From an uncultured Cetobacterium sp. (GTDB taxonomy: Bacteria > Fusobacteriota > Fusobacteriia > Fusobacteriales > Fusobacteriaceae), in assembly GCF_947072685.1 (NCBI RefSeq), contig NZ_CAMTIK010000022.1:1-36873 (forward strand): 36,873 nt of DNA, in the 5' to 3' direction. Positions 25,471 through 35,244 of the stretch are shown here, piece by piece (the stretch's first letter is position 1; every line of letters starts with the position of its first letter). Below the pieces are notes generated by a model that was not told the origin of the DNA, did not search any database, and saw only the letters and a program-made list of their open reading frames with translations. A program made the position numbers and the translations under genes.

Positions 25471-26442
25471 ATGTTTAATAGAACAAGAAGATTAAGAAGT
25501 TCTCAAGTGATGAGAGACCTAGTTAAAAATATAGAATTTTCATTAGATAATTTAATCTATCCTTTATTTATAGAGGAGGGAGAGAACATAAAAGTGGAAA
25601 TATCATCTATGGCTGGACAATTTAGAATATCTATAGATAGGTTAGAAGAAGAGCTAAAAGAGTTGAAAGAACTGGGAATAAAATCACTTCTATTGTTTGG
25701 AATACCCAAAGAAAAAGATGCTGTTGGAAGTCAAGGATATGCTGAGAATGGAATAGTTCAAGAAGCTATAAGATTCATAAAGGGTAAATATCCAGAGTTT
25801 TTGATTGTGACAGATGTATGCCTATGTGAGTATACTTCTCACGGGCATTGTGGAGTTTTAAATGGAGAGGAGCTATTAAATGATGAAACATTAAAACTTC
25901 TTCAAAAGATTGCACTATCTCACGCTAAAGCAGGAGCAGATATAGTTGCTCCATCGGATATGATGGATGGAAGAGTAAAGGCTATAAGAGAGATTCTAGA
26001 TGAAAATGGGTTTATAAATCTACCTATAATGTCTTACAGTGTTAAATATTCATCGGCATATTATGGTCCTTTTAGAGAGGCTGCAGATTCTGCTCCAAGT
26101 TTTGGAGATAGAAAAACATATCAGATGGATTTTAGAAATTCAAAAGATTATTTAATAGAGGTTGAAAATGATTTAGCTGAGGGTGCAGATATAATAATGG
26201 TTAAACCAGGGATGCCATATCTTGATGTAGTGAAGGGTGTAGCGGATGCTATATCAAATCCAGTTGCAATTTACAATGTAAGTGGAGAGTACTCTATGGT
26301 AAAAGCAGCAGCAGCAAATGGTTGGATAGATGAAGAGAAAATAGTTATGGAAAACATGTATGCCATGAGAAGGGCTGGGGCTGATATAATAATAACATAT
26401 CATGCAAAAGATATCGCAAAATGGTTTAAAAGAGGAGCTTAA
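25471..26442 (+). CDS. hemB: Delta-aminolevulinic acid dehydratase (porphobilinogen synthase)
   Basis: HemB condenses two 5-aminolevulinates to porphobilinogen. The 323-residue protein has the zinc-site cysteine cluster DVCLCEYTSHGHCG, which marks a zinc-dependent enzyme. The Schiff-base lysine regions are MSYSVKYSSAYYGPFR and IIMVKPGMPYLD. It begins 1 base after the previous stop codon and ends 1 base before hemL. Confidence 0.96.
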   Translation: MFNRTRRLRSSQVMRDLVKNIEFSLDNLIYPLFIEEGENIKVEISSMAGQFRISIDRLEEELKELKELGIKSLLLFGIPKEKDAVGSQGYAENGIVQEAIRFIKGKYPEFLIVTDVCLCEYTSHGHCGVLNGEELLNDETLKLLQKIALSHAKAGADIVAPSDMMDGRVKAIREILDENGFINLPIMSYSVKYSSAYYGPFREAADSAPSFGDRKTYQMDFRNSKDYLIEVENDLAEGADIIMVKPGMPYLDVVKGVADAISNPVAIYNVSGEYSMVKAAAANGWIDEEKIVMENMYAMRRAGADIIITYHAKDIAKWFKRGA

Positions 26443-26443
26443 A

Positions 26444-27751
26444 ATGAGATATACAAATTCAGAAAAGATATATGAAAAGGCTGTAAAAATTATTCCAGGA
26501 GGAGTAAACAGCCCAGTTAGAGCATTTAAATCGGTAGATAAAACTTATCCAATATTTGTAAATAGAGGAAAAGGTTCAAAGATATATGATGAGGATGGAA
26601 ATGAATATATAGATTATATCTGTTCATGGGGTCCGTTGATTTTAGGGCATAACAATGAAAGGGTATTATCAGGAGTGAGAGAAGCCATAGAGCTTGGAAG
26701 CTCATTTGGATTACCTACAAAAATGGAAGTTGAACTGGCAGAGCTTATATGTAAATGCTACCCATCAATGGATATGGTAAGATTCACAACTTCTGGGACA
26801 GAGGCTACTATGGCAGCAGTAAGAGTTGCTAGAGCTTTTACAAATAGAAATAAAATTTTAAAATTTGAAGGATGTTACCATGGACATTCGGATTCTCTTC
26901 TTGTAAGTTCAGGATCTGGGCTTTTAACAGATGGATATCAAGATAGTAACGGGATTACAGATGGAGTGTTAAAAGATACTTTGGTAGCTTCTTTTGGAGA
27001 TGTAGAAAGAGTGAGAGAAATCCTTTCGACTAAAGAGGTTGCATGTTTAATAATGGAGCCAGTACCCGCAAATATGGGACTTATAAATAGCTCAAAAGAA
27101 TTTTTAGAAGCGATGAGAGATATATGTGATGAGACTGGAACTCTTCTAATATTTGATGAGGTTATATCGGGACTTAGAGTTTCGTTAGGAGGAGCTCAAG
27201 AGTATTTTGGAGTAACTCCAGATATAACAACTCTTGGTAAAATAATAGGTGGAGGTTATCCAGTAGGAGCTTTTGGCGGAAAAAAAGCGATTATGGATAT
27301 GATTGCACCTGTAGGAAGAGTATATCATGCAGGAACATTATCTGGAAATCCAGTTGCGGTTAGAGCAGGTTATGAAATGGTAAGTTATCTGCTTGAAAAT
27401 AGAGAGACTTTATACAAAGAGTTAGAAGATAAAGTTAATTATATAACAGATGAAGTGAAAAAAATGTCTGAAAAATATAGAGTTCCAGTTTGTATAAATA
27501 AATTAGGGTCGCTATTTACAATATTTTTTACGAATTTAGATGAAATTACATCTTTAAATCAGGTGATAAACTCAAATACAGAGCATTATTCAATATATTT
27601 TAATACACTGTTGGACAATGGAGTGGTTGCACCGCCATCAAAATATGAGGCACATTTTGTTTCCACAGCTCATACAAAGGATGATTTAGATAGAACGCTT
27701 CAGATTATGGAGATGGCATTTAAAAAAATTGGTGAAATGAATGGAAAGTAG
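26444..27751 (+). CDS. hemL: Glutamate-1-semialdehyde 2,1-aminomutase
   Basis: HemL is the PLP enzyme converting glutamate-1-semialdehyde to 5-aminolevulinate. Signatures are IPGGVNSPVRAF, SGTEATMAAVRVARAFT, EGCYHGHSD, IFDEVISGLR and the PLP-lysine region TTLGKIIGGGYPVGAFGG, then HAGTLSGNPVA. The frame is open from 26402 inside hemB, but the ATG at 26444, after GAGGAGC, gives the standard N terminus and 435 residues. It overlaps the next gene by 11 bases. Confidence 0.95.
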   Translation: MRYTNSEKIYEKAVKIIPGGVNSPVRAFKSVDKTYPIFVNRGKGSKIYDEDGNEYIDYICSWGPLILGHNNERVLSGVREAIELGSSFGLPTKMEVELAELICKCYPSMDMVRFTTSGTEATMAAVRVARAFTNRNKILKFEGCYHGHSDSLLVSSGSGLLTDGYQDSNGITDGVLKDTLVASFGDVERVREILSTKEVACLIMEPVPANMGLINSSKEFLEAMRDICDETGTLLIFDEVISGLRVSLGGAQEYFGVTPDITTLGKIIGGGYPVGAFGGKKAIMDMIAPVGRVYHAGTLSGNPVAVRAGYEMVSYLLENRETLYKELEDKVNYITDEVKKMSEKYRVPVCINKLGSLFTIFFTNLDEITSLNQVINSNTEHYSIYFNTLLDNGVVAPPSKYEAHFVSTAHTKDDLDRTLQIMEMAFKKIGEMNGK

Positions 27752-28190
27752 AAAGGCATTTTTTCCTCTATTTATAGATTTAAACAGCAGAGAGTGCTTA
27801 GTTGTTGGAGGGGGAAATATAGCTTTAAGAAAAATAAAAACATTGTTAGAATATGGAGCAAAAATTAAAGTAGTAGCTTTAGAACTTTTGCCAGAGATAG
27901 AGCTTCTTGATGTTGAAGTGGAGAGACGTAGGTTTGAAGCTATGGATATTCAAAATAAATTTTTAGTTGTTGCAGCAACAGATAATGAAAATTTAAATGA
28001 AATGATAGTTGATCTTTGTGATGATAACAATATACTTGTTAACAACATATCTTCAAAAGTATATATGTCAGCAAGATTTACTGCACATATAGAGACGCAG
28101 GACTATCAAATAGCTGTTTCAGCTAAAGGAAATCCAAGGGAGTCTGTGAAGTTAAAAAAAGAGATTGTAGAGTTTTTAAAAAATAGATAA
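27741..28190 (+). CDS. Precorrin-2 dehydrogenase / sirohydrochlorin synthase-like (SirC/YlnF type)
   Basis: This 149-residue NAD-dependent dehydrogenase should oxidise precorrin-2 to sirohydrochlorin. It has a Rossmann fold with VVGGGNIALRKIKTLLEYGA near the N terminus, then VVAATDNENLNEMI and VNNISS, and a short helical tail AVSAKGNPRESVKLKKEI. It matches the N-terminal half of CysG and stand-alone SirC/YlnF. As the last gene of the hem operon it commits the pathway to siroheme and/or cobalamin. Whether it also inserts iron or cobalt cannot be told. Confidence 0.88.
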   Translation: MESRKAFFPLFIDLNSRECLVVGGGNIALRKIKTLLEYGAKIKVVALELLPEIELLDVEVERRRFEAMDIQNKFLVVAATDNENLNEMIVDLCDDNNILVNNISSKVYMSARFTAHIETQDYQIAVSAKGNPRESVKLKKEIVEFLKNR

Positions 28191-28197
28191 TGCAAAT

Positions 28198-28237
28198 AAA
28201 AAGATAGAGATGTAATCACATACAACTCTATCTTTTT
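28198..28237. terminator. Bidirectional terminator between hem operon and trmN6-like gene
   Basis: AAGATAGAG (28201-28209) pairs with CTCTATCTT (28226-28234). An A run lies before and a T run after, so it serves both convergent units. Confidence 0.88.
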
Positions 28238-28987
28238 TTATTGCTCATTTAGATCGTTGAATAGCTCTAAAATCTCTTCAGAATATTGTCCATTTTCACT
28301 ATGAGTGATAAGTGGTGGAAGGATACTTAGAGCATCTTTACCATTTCTAATGCCTTCGATTAAAAGAATTTTAGCAGGTTTATCAATCTTAGAATGGCAA
28401 AATTGAACTTTTTTAGGCGTAATACCATATTTTCTCATAGTATCCACAATTTCTAAAAAACGGTCTGGTCTATGGACCATTGCAAAATAGCCTTTGTCTT
28501 TTAAAAGTTTAGATGAAACCTCTATCAGTGAATTTAAATCGATAGAGATCTCATGTCTGGCAAGAGTTAGTTGATCTAAATCATTCAATTGATTTTCATT
28601 TCCATGAAATTTAAAAAATGGTGGGTTTGTAATAACAACATCTTGAGAACCATTTTTAAAATGTTCTTTCCAGTTTTTCATATCGTCATGTATAACCTCA
28701 ATCTGCTCGTTGAGATTGTTTAAAATTATATTTTTTTTAGCTAAGTTGGCTGAAATCTCTTGAATTTCAAATCCAGATATTTTAGCTTCAGTTCTTTCGG
28801 AAAGAAAAAGAGGGATAGCCCCATTTCCAGTACCCAAATCTACAATTTTTTTTGTTCCTCTTGTAAGTGAAACAAAATTAGAGATTAGAAGAGAGTCCAA
28901 AGAGAAGTTGAAAAAATCAGGTCTTTGAATTATTTTAAGATTTTTATTAAGAAGTTGATTAATAACTTCATTTTTTTCTAATGTCAT
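28238..28987 (-). CDS. tRNA1(Val) (adenine-37-N6)-methyltransferase-like (TrmN6/YfiC family)
   Basis: The 249-residue SAM-dependent methyltransferase has the SAM loop VDLGTGNGAIPLFLSER, acidic ISGFEIQE, and the adenine-N6 catalytic motif NPPFF. The N-terminal RPDFFNFSLDSLLISNF and the late VHRPDRFLEIVDTMRKYGI match the YfiC/TrmN6 group, which methylates A37 of tRNA-Val. The start follows GGAGGT on the minus strand. It has its own promoter and is convergent with the hem operon. Confidence 0.85.
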   Translation of the reverse strand: MTLEKNEVINQLLNKNLKIIQRPDFFNFSLDSLLISNFVSLTRGTKKIVDLGTGNGAIPLFLSERTEAKISGFEIQEISANLAKKNIILNNLNEQIEVIHDDMKNWKEHFKNGSQDVVITNPPFFKFHGNENQLNDLDQLTLARHEISIDLNSLIEVSSKLLKDKGYFAMVHRPDRFLEIVDTMRKYGITPKKVQFCHSKIDKPAKILLIEGIRNGKDALSILPPLITHSENGQYSEEILELFNDLNEQ

Positions 28988-29028
28988 TTTATACCTCCAA
29001 TATCATTATAGCAAAAAAGGTATAAAAT
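28986..29028 (-). repeat. Inverted repeat spanning the trmN6-like start region
   Basis: ATTTTATACC (28986-28995) and GGTATAAAAT (29019-29028) are a perfect 10-bp inverted repeat separated by 23 bases. The downstream arm on the minus strand overlaps the ribosome site just before the start codon. Confidence 0.5.
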
Positions 29029-29033
29029 TTGAA
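29005..29033 (-). promoter_or_regulatory. Candidate promoter of the trmN6-like gene
   Basis: On the minus strand TTCAAA (29033-29028) and a perfect TATAAT (29010-29005) are 17 bases apart. The -35 abuts the stop codon of the preceding DUF1667 gene. Confidence 0.6.
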
Positions 29034-29034
29034 A

Positions 29035-29379
29035 CTATATATCTCTAGTTAAAACGATATTAGAATCAGTTCCTAAAATATTTTCCAAGATAATATCCCC
29101 AACTTTTCGAGGAGATGTTATCTTTATATTTTTTAATAAAGCCATGCAGTCAAAAATAAGTTCTTTAGGAATAGGTTTGTCAGTCTTAACGGGAACCATA
29201 TGATGAATTCCACCTTCCACTCTTATAATAGATGTAACAACCCTTTTGGGTGCTATTAGTTCTTCTTTACCATAGACTTCACCCTTAGGGCACGAGTTCC
29301 CAGTAACCTTATAGTTGTTTTCAATATCTATTGTCAAATGACACCCCACTGGACATAGAATACAAATCATCTCTTTCAT
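29035..29379 (-). CDS. DUF1667 domain protein with four-cysteine motif
   Basis: The 114-residue protein has Cys6-x2-Cys9-x3-Cys13 and Cys30 (CILCPVGCHL ... NSCPKGEVYG), a pattern that resembles the N-terminal 4Fe-4S site of molybdopterin oxidoreductases. DUF1667 proteins typically follow a GlpA-like and a FAD/NAD oxidoreductase gene, as here. The start overlaps the upstream stop by one base (TAATG), so synthesis is coupled. It probably carries electrons or stabilises the complex; the function is not established from sequence. Confidence 0.85.
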   Translation of the reverse strand: MKEMICILCPVGCHLTIDIENNYKVTGNSCPKGEVYGKEELIAPKRVVTSIIRVEGGIHHMVPVKTDKPIPKELIFDCMALLKNIKITSPRKVGDIILENILGTDSNIVLTRDI

Positions 29380-30635
29380 TAAATAACCTCCTGCAATTCG
29401 ATAGTGATATCTTTAGAAATTCTTTTTAAAAGTACCTCAGGTAAAAGAATTTTTTCCATCTCTCCAGGAGCCAGATGAACTCTTTTGAAACTAGCTATAA
29501 TATTCTCTCCCTCTCTTACGACAATTTTCTTATTTTTATAGACGTTATTAACTCTCATAAATATTTCTAATTTGTTTTTAATATTGTCAAGATTGATCAT
29601 CTGCGGAACCGTATAAACAATTCCGTCCCCGGTTTTGATGTTAGAAACATTTTCTAGTTTACAATTTTCAGCAGCGATATAACAAGCAGCAAACTTACCA
29701 GCTCGTTCACCCTCTTCACTAACAAAATCTACAAGATCATGTACGTGAACAACATTTCCACAGGCAAAAACTCCAGGAATGGATGTCTCCATAGAATCTG
29801 TAACGATAGGACCGTTAGTTCTAGTATCAAGAGTGACTCCGGCTTCTTTAGAAAGATCGTTTTCAGGAATTAGACCAACAGAAAGAAGAAGGGTATCACA
29901 GTCGTATTCAATCTCTGTACCAGGTATTGGTTTTCTATTTTCATCAACTTGAGCCACGATAACTTTCTTTAATCTATCCCTTCCTTTTATATCTACTACA
30001 GTATGTGATAGTAAAAGAGGAATTCCAAAATCATCAAGACATTGTACAATATTTCTGTTAAGTCCACCTGAGAACGGCATAAGTTCAATAACAGCTTCAA
30101 CTTGAGCTCCCTCTAAAGTCAGACGTCTAGCCATAATAAGACCGATATCTCCACTTCCAAGTATAACGGCTTTTTTACCCACCATATAGCCTTCCATATT
30201 TATATATCTTTGCGCTGCACCAGCAGTGAAAATTCCAGATGGTCTTTCACCAGGGATTGCAATAGCACCTCTTGTTCTTTCTCTACATCCCATAGCAAGA
30301 ATAACAGAAGCAGCTTCGATCTCTTGGTATCCATCTATAGGGTTGATCATAGAAATAACTCTATCTTTAGAGATATTTAAAACCATGGTATCTAATTTTA
30401 TTTCAATGGGAGATTCTTTAACCATTTCAATATATCTTTGGGCATACTCAGGACCAGTAAGTTCCTCTTTAAATTTATGAAGTCCAAATCCGTTATGAAT
30501 ACACTGTTGTAAAATACCACCTAACTCTTTATCTCTTTCTAAAATTAAAACTTTTTGAGCACCATTTTCATATGCAGATTTAGCGGCTGCAAGTCCAGCA
30601 GGACCTCCACCTATAACAACAACATCATATTTCAT
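29379..30635 (-). CDS. FAD/NAD(P)-dependent oxidoreductase (second subunit of the glycerol-3-phosphate oxidoreductase set)
   Basis: The 418-residue flavoprotein has two Rossmann folds: VVVIGGGPAGLAAAKSA at the N terminus for FAD and AVILGSGDIGLIMARRL near 155-171 for NAD(P). A third element, SIPGVFACGNVVHVHDLVD, contacts FAD. GCRERTRGAIAIPGERPSG resembles the HcnB/opine-oxidase-type subfamily. No CxxxxC redox disulfide is seen at the usual place. It sits between the GlpA-like gene and DUF1667, each joined by a one-base TAATG overlap. It likely passes electrons between glycerol-3-phosphate oxidation and NAD(P). Confidence 0.82.
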   Translation of the reverse strand: MKYDVVVIGGGPAGLAAAKSAYENGAQKVLILERDKELGGILQQCIHNGFGLHKFKEELTGPEYAQRYIEMVKESPIEIKLDTMVLNISKDRVISMINPIDGYQEIEAASVILAMGCRERTRGAIAIPGERPSGIFTAGAAQRYINMEGYMVGKKAVILGSGDIGLIMARRLTLEGAQVEAVIELMPFSGGLNRNIVQCLDDFGIPLLLSHTVVDIKGRDRLKKVIVAQVDENRKPIPGTEIEYDCDTLLLSVGLIPENDLSKEAGVTLDTRTNGPIVTDSMETSIPGVFACGNVVHVHDLVDFVSEEGERAGKFAACYIAAENCKLENVSNIKTGDGIVYTVPQMINLDNIKNKLEIFMRVNNVYKNKKIVVREGENIIASFKRVHLAPGEMEKILLPEVLLKRISKDITIELQEVI

Positions 30636-32062
30636 TATTTTTTCAACTCCTCTATTAAGATATATGAATTAGCTTTATCTAAAATAATAGTTTTCATATC
30701 TTTATTTAACTCTTTTGATAGAATCTCTTGAACTCTGGGACCACAGAAGCCACCTTGACATCTCCCAGAACCAGGTCTACATCTTCTTTTAACAGCATCT
30801 AAAGTTACAGCTTTAACTGGTCTGTTTATAGCTTCTACAATCTCACCCTCTGTAATCATTTCACATCGACATATAACTCTTCCAAATCTGCTATCTTCTT
30901 TTATTTTCTCAGCTTTTTCTTCAGCTGAAAGGTGCATAAAAGGAGTATGTTTTCTAGGGAAGATAAAATCATTTTTCTCTTTAAGTATAGCACCGGTATT
31001 TTTTAATAGATCAACAGCAGCAAGTGTTATAGCAGGAGCAGCAGAGAGACCAGGAGATTTTATTCCAGCAATATCAAAGAAACCTTTAACTGACGATTCT
31101 TCAACAATAAAATCACCTCTATCTGACTCAGCTCTTATTCCAGCAAAAGTCCTGATGTTTTCTCTAAAGTTTATATCCTTTATAGAATGGCTACCTTTGA
31201 ATTTTATATAATCTAATTTCTCAGTGGCAGTAGATAGATCATCTCTATCCTCTAAATCTTGTGCATCTGGTCCCACTAAAAGATTTCCGTGAGCAGTTGG
31301 TGTAACAAGGATTCCTTTTCCAAGTTTTGAAGGGCATTGAAAAACGGTATTTATAACCCTTTTACCTTGATTTTTATCTAAAACAAAGTACTCACCTTTT
31401 CTAGGGTGTATTTTATAAGATTCAGGAGCAATCATATTATGAATGATGTCAGCATGAACTCCAGCACAGTTGAAGATATATTTTCCATGGAAAACACCAG
31501 CTGTTGTAGTTACATTGAACATAGAATCCAATTTTTCAATAGATTCAACTTCTGTATTGAGAAAGAGTTGAACACCGTTTTCAACAGCATTATCCATAAG
31601 TCCTTCAGCTAATTCCCAAGGAGAAACAATTCCAGCCGATGAGCAATGAAGAGCTCCGATTGCACCATCATCTACATTGGGTTCAAGCTGTCTAAGTTTA
31701 TCTTGAGAAACAATAGCTAAACCAGTAACATTGTTGTTGATCCCTCTCTCGTATAAAGTTTTTAAGTGTTCTAATTCATCTTTGTTAAAAGCTAGAACCA
31801 AAGAACCGTTTCTTTTGAATGGAACTGAAAATTCCTGACATAGGTTTTCATACATAGAATTTCCTAAAACGTTATATTTAGCCATAAGAGATCCCTCTTT
31901 AGCATCATATCCACCATGAACTATAGCACTGTTAGCTTTTGTAGTTCCATTCGAAACATCAGTATCTTTTTCTAAAACAGCGATTTTTAAATTGTACTTA
32001 GAAAGTTCTCTAGCGATACCAGTTCCAATAATACCAGCACCAATGATTAAAACATCATACAT
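30635..32062 (-). CDS. GlpA-like FAD-dependent glycerol-3-phosphate dehydrogenase with BFD Fe-S domain
   Basis: The 475-residue protein starts with an FAD Rossmann motif LIIGAGIIGTGIARELS, followed by the DAO fold with NSAIVHGGYDA and AGIRAESDRGDFI. The C-terminal 60 or so residues form a BFD-like [2Fe-2S] domain: CRC, then RRCRPGSGRCQGGFCG. Architecture matches anaerobic GlpA and also L-2-hydroxyglutarate oxidase relatives; the glp context favours glycerol-3-phosphate. AGGAGGG precedes the ATG. It has a separate promoter and a leader with terminator and antiterminator at 32082-32158. Confidence 0.82.
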   Translation of the reverse strand: MYDVLIIGAGIIGTGIARELSKYNLKIAVLEKDTDVSNGTTKANSAIVHGGYDAKEGSLMAKYNVLGNSMYENLCQEFSVPFKRNGSLVLAFNKDELEHLKTLYERGINNNVTGLAIVSQDKLRQLEPNVDDGAIGALHCSSAGIVSPWELAEGLMDNAVENGVQLFLNTEVESIEKLDSMFNVTTTAGVFHGKYIFNCAGVHADIIHNMIAPESYKIHPRKGEYFVLDKNQGKRVINTVFQCPSKLGKGILVTPTAHGNLLVGPDAQDLEDRDDLSTATEKLDYIKFKGSHSIKDINFRENIRTFAGIRAESDRGDFIVEESSVKGFFDIAGIKSPGLSAAPAITLAAVDLLKNTGAILKEKNDFIFPRKHTPFMHLSAEEKAEKIKEDSRFGRVICRCEMITEGEIVEAINRPVKAVTLDAVKRRCRPGSGRCQGGFCGPRVQEILSKELNKDMKTIILDKANSYILIEELKK

Positions 32063-32081
32063 AATATACCCTCCTAGTTAT

Positions 32082-32158
32082 ATAGCAAAAAAGAGAGCCG
32101 AAAAAGAAGGATGGGTTAATATCCGTCTTTTTTTAGCTCTCTTCATCTCTATTGCTAT
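32082..32158 (-). promoter_or_regulatory. Terminator/antiterminator leader of the GlpA-like operon (GlpP target candidate)
   Basis: Read on the minus strand, an element at 32158-32134 has ATAGC, then AGAGAT and AGAGA, then GCTA; the TAGC and GCTA ends can pair. The terminator stem pairs AAGAGAGC (32143-32136) with GCTCTCTT (32098-32091), with an inner AAAAAGA/GGAT stem, and ends in six T. The GCTA base pairs are needed by both folds, so the two are mutually exclusive. Confidence 0.7.
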
Positions 32159-32181
32159 TATTTAATTTTTATTTATAACAC

Positions 32182-33705
<1,524 letters not shown>

Positions 33706-33711
33706 CTAAGT

Positions 33712-34467
33712 TTATCTAAATAGCGCTGCAAAAGTGATTGCTCCAATAATTCCACCTACGATAGGTCCTGCAACTGGAACCCAAGCATAACTCCAATCAG
33801 AAGAGCCTTTATTAGCCATAGGAAGGAATGCGTGAACAATTCTTGGTCCTAAATCTCTAGCTGGATTAATAGCATAACCCGTAGGGCCACCTAAACTTAA
33901 TCCTAAACTCCAAACATAGAAACCTGCTAGTAAAGGACCTAATATTCCTGTAAATCCTCTAACCATGTCTCCGTTTGGTAGAGTCGCAGTAAAGGCCTGA
34001 TTGTTTGCATGACCAATAGCTAATAATCCAAAAACAAGCATAAAAGTTCCAATTGTTTCAGTTATAAAGTTCCATTTTAAATCTCTAATAGCTGGACCGG
34101 TAGAGAAAGAAGCTAGAATAGCCCCTTGATCAGTTGTTTCATCATAATGTCTTTTGTAAGCAAGATATACAAAAATTTGACCGAACATAGCACCAAAAAT
34201 TTGAGCTAAAACATAACCTAAAACAAGGTTTGTAGGGAAAAGTCCTGCCATAGCAAAACCGACTGTAACAGCAGGATTTAAATGACCACCACTGATCCAA
34301 CCGACAGCATAAGCTCCAGCCATAACTGCAAATCCCCAAGCAGTAGTAATTACAATCCAACCGGAATTATTTCCCTTACTTTTGTTAAGTACAACGTTAG
34401 CAACAACTCCATTACCGAGTAAAACTAAAATTGCAGTTCCAATAAATTCAGCTAAAAAAACGTTCAT
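33712..34467 (-). CDS. glpF: Glycerol uptake facilitator (aquaglyceroporin)
   Basis: GlpF is the channel that lets glycerol diffuse in. The 251-residue MIP-family protein has six membrane segments and two half-helix motifs, GHLNPAVTV and INPARDLGPR. The Asp after the second NPAR marks glycerol facilitators rather than water-only channels. AGGAGGGTAT precedes the ATG on the minus strand. It is the first gene of a glpFK pair, preceded by a terminator leader after glpP. Confidence 0.95.
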   Translation of the reverse strand: MNVFLAEFIGTAILVLLGNGVVANVVLNKSKGNNSGWIVITTAWGFAVMAGAYAVGWISGGHLNPAVTVGFAMAGLFPTNLVLGYVLAQIFGAMFGQIFVYLAYKRHYDETTDQGAILASFSTGPAIRDLKWNFITETIGTFMLVFGLLAIGHANNQAFTATLPNGDMVRGFTGILGPLLAGFYVWSLGLSLGGPTGYAINPARDLGPRIVHAFLPMANKGSSDWSYAWVPVAGPIVGGIIGAITFAALFR

Positions 34468-34496
34468 GATACCCTCCTAGATAATTTATTTATATT

Positions 34497-34562
34497 AAAA
34501 AAAGCTATTCAAAAAAAAGTTGTGTTCCTTTTGTTGAATAGCTTCTCTAATATCTCTGCTAT
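34497..34562 (-). promoter_or_regulatory. Terminator/antiterminator leader of glpFK (GlpP target candidate)
   Basis: On the minus strand the element at 34562-34539 reads ATAGC, AGAGAT, AGAGA, GCTA(T); its 5-bp ATAGC/GCTAT ends can pair. The terminator stem is a perfect 11-bp AAGCTATTCAA (34544-34534)/TTGAATAGCTT (34512-34502), loop 21 bases, followed by a T run (34503-34497). Both folds use the same GCTAT, so only one can form. The element starts 2 bases after the glpP stop codon. Confidence 0.75.
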
Positions 34563-34563
34563 A

Positions 34564-35130
34564 CTAATCAATAATATTTAATTTTGTTGTAGATATAGCG
34601 ATAGCTCCACTATTCAAGGCAATTTCAACATCTTCTTCATCGGATATTAAACCACCTGCAATGATGGGGATACTACTTTTTTTAGAAAGTTTTTGAATAA
34701 TTTTAGGCATAATACCAGGCAGAATTTCAATAGCATCAATAAATGTTTCGTTAAAAAGTTTAAGAGTTGTATTTAAGGAGAGTGAATCAATTAGAAAACA
34801 TCTTAAAACAACTAAAAAACCAACTTTATGTGCATATTTAGCCACTTGAGATTTTGTAGTGATTACGCCATCGGCAAAAGTATTATCTCTTAAGTAATCT
34901 ATCGCAGAGTTATCTTTAGTATTAAGACCTTGGATCATATCAAGGTGAATAAAGCAAAGTTTTCCACTTGCTTTTATTTGTCGAGTAGTTTCTTCTATTG
35001 AGCAGATATCACTACTAAGTAGAAATATGATTTTAGAAGAACTTGAAATAGCATCTTCAAGACTATTGCTATTTTTGACAGCTAAAATTTTTTTGTTTTC
35101 AATTAAAATTTGTTTGAATTCTGAGGACAT
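34564..35130 (-). CDS. glpP: Glycerol uptake operon antiterminator GlpP
   Basis: GlpP is a TIM-barrel RNA-binding regulator; in Bacillus, with glycerol-3-phosphate bound, it prevents termination in glp leader RNAs. The 188-residue protein shows ICSIEETTRQIKASGKLCFIHLDMIQGL, split by the family's FIHLD(M/L)I-GL signature, DGVITTK, EILPGIMPKII and IPIIAGGLISDEEDV with the phosphate-binding glycines. The frame is open to 35202, but the ATG at 35130 follows AAGGAG and lies downstream of the promoter. It directly precedes the glpFK terminator. Confidence 0.92.
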   Translation of the reverse strand: MSSEFKQILIENKKILAVKNSNSLEDAISSSSKIIFLLSSDICSIEETTRQIKASGKLCFIHLDMIQGLNTKDNSAIDYLRDNTFADGVITTKSQVAKYAHKVGFLVVLRCFLIDSLSLNTTLKLFNETFIDAIEILPGIMPKIIQKLSKKSSIPIIAGGLISDEEDVEIALNSGAIAISTTKLNIID

Positions 35131-35162
35131 TTGAAGACTCCTTATGTAACTTATCAATAACA

Positions 35163-35190
35163 AGTATACTATATTAATTTTAAATGTCAA
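35163..35190 (-). promoter_or_regulatory. Candidate promoter of glpP (and glpFK)
   Basis: On the minus strand a perfect TTGACA (35190-35185) and TATACT (35168-35163) are 16 bases apart. It faces away from the dhaK promoter; 25 bases separate the two -35 boxes. No comparable promoter is seen between glpP and glpF. Confidence 0.7.
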
Positions 35191-35215
35191 TATAAAAACC
35201 ATGAAATATTAAAAT

Positions 35216-35244
35216 TTGACAAATGGAAAAAACTGAAGTATATA
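35216..35244 (+). promoter_or_regulatory. Candidate promoter of dhaKL
   Basis: A perfect TTGACA (35216-35221) and TATATA (35239-35244) are 17 bases apart. Transcription would start near 35251. No terminator-type leader is present before dhaK. Confidence 0.75.

Noticed and set aside
35131-35202. Hydrophobic 24-residue N-terminal extension of GlpP
   Set aside because: It looks like a membrane segment but lies upstream of or across the glpP promoter; AAGGAG directs initiation at 35130 and GlpP is a soluble protein.
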